A stretch of 50,997 nucleotides of DNA, taken from Shewanella sairae (lineage in GTDB: Bacteria > Pseudomonadota > Gammaproteobacteria > Enterobacterales > Shewanellaceae). Location of the stretch: positions 1 through 50,997 of the forward strand of contig NZ_JAKILT010000038.1 of assembly GCF_023283535.1 (NCBI RefSeq), read 5' to 3'. Position numbers and translations under genes: made by a program. Below are positions 47,867 to 50,997 of the stretch, in pieces (the first letter of the stretch is position 1; the number at the start of each line of letters is the position of its first letter). Under the pieces are notes generated by a model, which made no database searches, was not told where the DNA came from, and saw nothing but the letters and a program-made list of their open reading frames with translations.

Positions 47867-49405
47867 ATGGGGTCAGTTAAGTTTGTTGATGTAGTAGAGC
47901 AAGATGCCATTTTTGAAGGAAGTGGCTGGGATGCATTAGTGGTTGTGACTGCAGATCTTGAATCGTTGCAATTTGAAGAAATTGCGATGCTGGCGAATCA
48001 TGGTCAGAAGATAGATAAACGAGTGGGGCAGTCTGCAACCTTGTTATTTGCGCCAGGAATGGCAGGCGGAAGGCTGATTATTGCCCCGGTTAAAAAAGCC
48101 GATGATGACTATCAAGATGTGCGTGTGTTTGCCGATGCTGCAAGGCAAGGGATTAAATTGGCTAAAGACGCCGGTGCGAAACGCCCACTACTACTGGTTA
48201 ATCGTTTAAGCGAGCAACGCTATGAGTATGCAGCGCAAGTTGCAGCACTGGCTTGTGGGCAAGAGCTTTGGCAAGCATTAGAGCTCAGAGAAGCGGGCGG
48301 CGGAGACGAGCCTCTTGAGGCAATAGGCTTATTAGCTGATGAACAGCATGGCGATATGTTAACGGCAATCGAAGCTGGACGAGTGCTAGCGCGTGACTTA
48401 TGTGGCACTGAACCTGAGCGCATGTCAGCTCCAGCGTTTGCCGATTACTGCTTAGACTCACTACAAGGTTCTAATCTTAACATTAGCGTGGTTGAAGACC
48501 GAGATATTCTTGAGCGAGACTACCCGTTACTTAGCGCTGTTGGCCGTTCATCATTTGCCGTGTTAAGACATCAGCCACGCGTGGTTAAATTGGAATATGT
48601 CGGTGATGGCCCAATTGAACACACATTCTTATTTGCCGGTAAAGGCGTGGTGTATGACACAGGCGGCGCCGATCTAAAAATTGCAGGCAGTATGGCGGGT
48701 ATGAGCCGCGACAAAGGTGGCGCGGCGGCTGTTGCTGGCTTAATGAAAACAGTCAGCATGTTAAAGCCTAAAGGGATCCGTATTATTGCAGAGCTTGGTT
48801 TAGTGCGTAACAGTATCGGTAGCGAAGCCTTTGTTACTGACGAGATCATCACCAGCCATGCTGGCAAACGTGTACGTATTGGCAATACTGACGCAGAAGG
48901 GCGTTTAGTGTTAGCAGACCTGTTATCACACCTGCGTTTAAAAGCGGTTGATGCGGTGAAACCACAAATGTTTTCAGTGGCGACATTAACCGGCCATGTG
49001 GTGCGTTGTTATGGCGGCTATACAGCGGTTGTTGAAAACAGTGTAGCTAAGCAGGCAAATGTAGCGACTCATATGCAAAGCCTTGCATCACTCTGGGGCG
49101 AACCTATTGAGGTCAGCCAATTGCGCCGTGATGACTTTAGTAAGATTGTCGACCCATCGGGGGCTGCTGATATGTTGTCATCAAATAATGCCCCGTCATC
49201 GGTGACGGCGCGAGGTCATCAATATCCTGCTGCATTTTTGCTTGAAGCATCTGGTTTGAGTCAACATGGGTTGAATGCTGCAACGCCAATTGCCTATAGC
49301 CATATCGATATTGCCGGCAGTGCAACAGAGGGCCACCCACAATATGGTGCCCCAACAGCCACGCCGCTAGTGGGTTTGTACCATTACATGATGGCTAATT
49401 CATAA
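47867..49405 (+). CDS. M17 (leucyl aminopeptidase) family metallopeptidase
   Basis: A 512-aa two-domain aminopeptidase using two metal ions. The C-terminal catalytic domain has FAGKGVVYDTGGADLK (metal-binding Lys and Asp; the canonical form is FDSGG, here YDTGG), MSRDKGGAAAVAG and the family signature NTDAEGRLVL. The variant YDTGG/ADLK block marks a divergent subgroup seen in Shewanella and relatives rather than classical PepA or PepB. The N-terminal domain is poorly conserved. It is preceded by GAAGGAAAGG as a ribosome-binding region. Confidence 0.9.
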   Translation: MGSVKFVDVVEQDAIFEGSGWDALVVVTADLESLQFEEIAMLANHGQKIDKRVGQSATLLFAPGMAGGRLIIAPVKKADDDYQDVRVFADAARQGIKLAKDAGAKRPLLLVNRLSEQRYEYAAQVAALACGQELWQALELREAGGGDEPLEAIGLLADEQHGDMLTAIEAGRVLARDLCGTEPERMSAPAFADYCLDSLQGSNLNISVVEDRDILERDYPLLSAVGRSSFAVLRHQPRVVKLEYVGDGPIEHTFLFAGKGVVYDTGGADLKIAGSMAGMSRDKGGAAAVAGLMKTVSMLKPKGIRIIAELGLVRNSIGSEAFVTDEIITSHAGKRVRIGNTDAEGRLVLADLLSHLRLKAVDAVKPQMFSVATLTGHVVRCYGGYTAVVENSVAKQANVATHMQSLASLWGEPIEVSQLRRDDFSKIVDPSGAADMLSSNNAPSSVTARGHQYPAAFLLEASGLSQHGLNAATPIAYSHIDIAGSATEGHPQYGAPTATPLVGLYHYMMANS

Positions 49406-49448
49406 GCTATCGAGTAAAGCCATACAAACTTAAAATCTATATGTTGAA

Positions 49449-49478
49449 TAAAAGCAGTGCTTTAGGCGCTGCTTTTTT
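49449..49478 (+). terminator. Intrinsic terminator after the M17 peptidase gene
   Basis: AAAGCAGTGC pairs with GCGCTGCTTT (one G-T pair) around a short loop, followed by a T tract. Confidence 0.8.
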
Positions 49479-49541
49479 ATTTTTAACAACAGCTAGGTCG
49501 GCATAAGTTAATTTAGGTATCGGGGCATTCACTAATAAATC

Positions 49542-49558
49542 TTGTAATAAAATAACGT
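49542..49558. promoter_or_regulatory. Degenerate third copy of the TTGTAAT palindrome
   Basis: TTGTAAT-AAA-ATAACGT keeps the left half of the operator-like palindromes at 49594 and 50262, but its right half differs in three positions. No -10 box follows at the same spacing. It could be an auxiliary binding site or a decayed promoter. Confidence 0.35.
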
Positions 49559-49593
49559 AAAAGTGCTTTTTTTAGCTTTTTTAATAAAAAAGC

Positions 49594-49621
49594 TTGTAAT
49601 AAAACTACATTTCTCTATAAT
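49594..49621 (+). promoter_or_regulatory. Promoter PA with HexR-like operator
   Basis: A -35 box TTGTAA (49594-49599), a 16-bp spacer and a perfect -10 box TATAAT (49616-49621). The -35 region lies inside TTGTAAT-AAA-ACTACAT (49594-49610), a near-palindrome fitting the HexR operator consensus as I remember it (TGTAAT-www-ATTACA). It shares 23 of 28 or more positions with PB at 50262. Predicted transcription start is near 49628. Confidence 0.6.
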
Positions 49622-49778
49622 TGCTTTCGTCGGGTAAGCAATGGTGCTTATCGGCACTTAGTCTATCCAGGAAGGATAATTCTCCAAGGAATCGAGCGAC
49701 AAGTTGACTCTACAAGCCAGCGAACGGCTTTTACGAAAGTAGAGTATTAGGAATTCAACTTTGTTTGGAGTAATCAAT

Positions 49779-49871
49779 ATGTATTTTAGTCACACAATTT
49801 ATTCGCAGAGCTTTTGGTTAAACACAGAAATTTTGCGTGGCGGTTTATACGCCATGACTTTTAAGGGCTAA
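49779..49871 (+). CDS. Possible 30-aa peptide inside unit A
   Basis: An ATG 8 bp after TTTGGAG opens a 30-codon frame that starts MYFSHTIYSQSFW and ends AMTFKG before TAA. It begins just after the large stem of unit A. I recognise no homologue. It has no run of a single amino acid that would suggest a classical attenuation leader. The good ribosome-binding site and ATG are the only support. Confidence 0.35.
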   Translation: MYFSHTIYSQSFWLNTEILRGGLYAMTFKG

Positions 49872-49894
49872 CCCTCCTTATATTAAGTCGCATC

Positions 49895-50061
49895 AGTTTC
49901 CATCAACCTTTATTGTATCTTTTAGATACCTAAGACCAAGTCGCTGATAGCCTGAGTTAGTATACTCCCGCTATTTGCCATTGATTAACGCTAGCGCGCT
50001 AACCAATTTCCGCTAGGAACACTTGAAATGTCTTGCCCACTCATTGAGTGGGCTTTTTTTT
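49895..50061 (+). repeat. 3' module, copy A
   Basis: Shared with copy B are AGTTTCCATCAACCTT, a short hairpin with a T-rich loop, CCATTGATTAACGCTAGCGC, GCTAACC, ATTTCC, GGAACACTTGAAATGTCTT and an intrinsic terminator. In A the terminator stem is a different sequence (GCCCACTC/GAGTGGGC), so the stem is kept while the bases differ. Confidence 0.75.
50035..50061 (+). terminator. Terminator of unit A
   Basis: An 8-bp perfect stem GCCCACTC/GAGTGGGC with loop ATT and eight T residues. Confidence 0.85.
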
Positions 50062-50261
50062 ATCTTAATTTTAAGCATGGGTAAGAAAGTGTCGCAGCCT
50101 GGTATCTTCCTCTGCATGGATAATTTGGTAATTAATCGATCTAAATTAATGAGAAAGGCGATGCGGTATGCAGATAACGGTGTTTTATGTGATTTAGATC
50201 TTGTTTGCTTGTTGGGTTATTACACTTAAGCCGCTTTTTTTATCTTATTTAACGTAATGGG

Positions 50262-50289
50262 TTGTAATAAAATTACAACTCTCTATAAT
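50262..50289 (+). promoter_or_regulatory. Promoter PB with perfect HexR-like palindrome
   Basis: TTGTAAT-AAA-ATTACAA (50262-50278) is a perfect 7-3-7 palindrome. Its first six bases serve as the -35 box, with TATAAT at 50284-50289 after 16 bp. Geometry and sequence match PA, including CTCTATAAT. Bound HexR here would block RNA polymerase. Predicted start near 50296. Confidence 0.65.
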
Positions 50290-50423
50290 CCTCCCCTTCT
50301 TTGGTTAGACAGCTGTCAGCCAAGTCGAGTTTATAGGCAAATCACAGGGCGTTTAGCGGTGGTTTGGCGCAGCGATTAATCGCTGAGACGTTTAAAGGTT
50401 CACTTACCTTTAAAGTCGCTTTA

Positions 50424-50580
50424 AGTTTCCATCAACCTTATAGCACCTTTTGGGTGTTTTTAGACTCAAGTTGTATATTGACCATGTCGATATGCCATTG
50501 ATTAACGCTAGCGCGCTAACCGATTTCCTTATGGAACACTTGAAATGTCTTAACCAGCTCCTTTGAGCTGGTTTTTTTTT
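50424..50580 (+). repeat. 3' module, copy B
   Basis: Matches copy A in the blocks AGTTTCCATCAACCTT, GCCATTGATTAACGCTAGCG, CGCTAACC, ATTTCC and GGAACACTTGAAATGTCTT. From CGATTTCCTTATGG to the terminator it is essentially identical to copy C. Confidence 0.75.
50552..50580 (+). terminator. Terminator of unit B
   Basis: AACCAGCTC/GAGCTGGTT with loop CTTT and a run of T residues. Confidence 0.85.
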
Positions 50581-50632
50581 ACCTAAATTTAATGGGGTTT
50601 GAAGGTAGGTTGATATCAATACTAATATTGCT

Positions 50633-50717
50633 ATGAACCAACGCTAGCAACATTATGCCGATTTCCTTATGGAACACTTGAAATGTCTTAACCAGCTCCT
50701 TTGAGCTGGTTTTTTTT
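50633..50717 (+). repeat. 3' module, copy C (short), with terminator
   Basis: Carries CTATGAACCAACGCTAGCAA, CATTATGCCGATTTCC, TTATGGAACACTTGAAATG and the same terminator as B (50690-50717). It lacks the AGTTTCCATCAACC start and the palindromic promoter. A weak upstream candidate is TTGAAG, 18 bp, TAATAT. Confidence 0.7.
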
Positions 50718-50767
50718 GTCTAAATTTTTATGATTGCTTCATGGTGGGGCATTAATACAGGTATCGT

Positions 50768-50865
50768 TATGAACTAACGCTAGCAACATTATGCCGATTT
50801 CCTTTTTACTCTTTATTCGAGATGCTTGAAATGTCTTAACCAGCTCCTTTGAGCTGGTTTTTTTT
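50768..50865 (+). repeat. 3' module, copy D (short), with terminator
   Basis: Carries TATGAACTAACGCTAGCAAC, ATTATGCCGATTTCC, then a 20-odd-bp stretch not in the other copies, then GCTTGAAATGTCTT and the same terminator as B (50838-50865). No clear promoter precedes it. C and D are closer to each other than to A or B. Confidence 0.7.
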
Positions 50866-50909
50866 ACCTTGGATTTAAGGTTTGAAATCAGGTTGCATCT
50901 GGGCTTTGA

Positions 50910-50997
50910 TGTGGTCAACTAAAACTGTACACCAATAGGGGATACGTATTTACGCAGCCGTTTCAGCCGCTGTTGGTGTCATGTAATTATTGTAACT
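50910..50997 (-). mobile_element. End of an insertion sequence, probably IS3-type, cut by the window edge
   Basis: TGTGGTCAACTAAAACTGTACACC (50910-50933) begins with the 5'-TG that IS3-family ends carry and looks like a terminal inverted repeat. The minus-strand frame reaching the window edge is open and stops 40 bp inside this end. The other end and any target duplication are outside the window. Confidence 0.5.
50950..50997 (-). CDS. C-terminal end of a putative IS3-family transposase (partial)
   Basis: Only the last 15 codons are visible: SYNNYMTPTAAETAA then TAA. The xHSYNxYxTPxAAE-like pattern resembles the end of the integrase-core ORF of some IS3-family elements from memory. With so few residues the family is a guess supported mainly by the neighbouring inverted-repeat-like end. 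Confidence 0.4.
   Translation of the reverse strand, partial: SYNNYMTPTAAETAA

Larger units (their letters stand above)
49628..50061 (+). ncRNA. Candidate structured small RNA A (or leader mRNA) ending at an intrinsic terminator
   Basis: Between promoter PA and the terminator at 50035 the sequence is rich in stems. AAGTTGA-CTCTAC (49701-49713) pairs with GTAGAG (49739-49744) and TCAACTT (49755-49761), enclosing hairpin AAGCC/GGCTT. A small hairpin GTATC-TTTTA-GATAC is at 49915-49929. The 3' part from AGTTTCCATCAACC (about 49895) onward is shared with unit B. A 30-codon ORF with a ribosome-binding site lies inside, so it may be an mRNA with a regulatory or dual role. Confidence 0.45.
50296..50580 (+). 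ncRNA. Candidate structured small RNA B
   Basis: About 285 nt from the predicted start after PB to the terminator at 50552. It contains the self-complementary CAGCGATTAATCGCTG (50370-50385), a long stem GAC-G-TTTAAAGGT with ACCTTTAAAGTC (50387-50417) and a CACC-TTTT-GGGTG hairpin in the shared 3' module. No ORF with a ribosome-binding site is seen in its plus strand. The upstream half is unrelated to unit A, whereas promoter and 3' half are shared. Confidence 0.5.

Noticed and set aside
49628..50061. CsrB/CsrC-like RNA because of several GGA motifs
   Set aside because: Only a handful of GGA triplets occur, and few are in hairpin loops. CsrB-type RNAs carry many more.
50023..50229. 68-codon ORF running through terminator A, with an internal ATG at 50078 (50 codons)
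   Set aside because: The first start lies before the terminator hairpin, the internal ATG has no ribosome-binding site, and the translation matches no family I know.
50410..50619. 69-codon minus-strand ORF across unit B
   Set aside because: It runs antisense through a terminator and structured repeat, with no ribosome-binding site. Overlap with the repeated RNA module explains it better.
49628..50870. Integron cassette array with attC sites
   Set aside because: The repeats lack the paired RYYYAAC/GTTRRRY core sites and attC-type palindromes, and no integrase is present. The shared blocks end in intrinsic terminators.

Overview
The window looks like chromosomal DNA from a gammaproteobacterium of the order Alteromonadales, most likely Shewanella. 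That assignment rests on moderate AT richness, on protein sequences that read like Shewanella/Vibrio orthologues, and on the order luxS - nqrABCDEF - apbE - nqrM - bfr1 - bfr2 - dinB - pepD - M17 peptidase, which I remember as a Shewanella arrangement. No database was searched.

Layout. 1-182: tRNA-Leu(UAG) and tRNA-Gln(UUG) with a terminator. 220-1340: gene-poor, with an inverted-repeat MITE-like element and its relics. 1342-3865 (minus): lolB-ispE-prs. 4135-8742 (plus): hemA-prfA-prmC, then sirB2-sirB1. 8925-14641: DUF819 membrane protein, kdsA, AbgT transporter, DMT transporter and a convergent PAP2 phosphatase. 14715-18129 (minus): an NSS amino-acid transporter with a 36-aa MetS-type partner, a PanE-like reductase and a VanZ-like protein. 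18228-22605: yajQ, a PspB-like small protein, AmpG-type permease, an unknown gene, a periplasmic cyclophilin and a YajG-type lipoprotein. 22834-29215 (plus): two tandem outer-membrane barrel paralogues, DUF2804, a sterol-desaturase-type hydroxylase, a CadC/ToxR-type membrane regulator and a membrane protein of unknown role. 29296-32629: rlmG (minus), alkB, bolA and luxS.

33411-40552 is a complete Na+-translocating NADH:quinone oxidoreductase locus with both maturation factors: ApbE attaches FMN to NqrB and NqrC, and NqrM is needed for the Fe centre. It is followed by two bacterioferritin genes that divide heme binding and ferroxidase residues between them, behind a good Fur-box candidate and a perfect FNR-type box. 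Then come a small unknown gene, a chemoreceptor, dinB, pepD and an M17 peptidase.

The least explained stretch is 49540-50870. It holds two near-identical sigma70-type promoters, each with its -35 region inside a TTGTAAT-AAA-ATTACAA palindrome that resembles a HexR operator. Each drives a predicted structured transcript that ends in the same 3' module and an intrinsic terminator. Two further promoter-poor copies of that 3' module follow. The first transcript also has a 30-codon ORF with a ribosome-binding site. I read this as a tandem family of small RNA genes, possibly under central-carbon control. The window ends inside what looks like an IS3-type insertion sequence.
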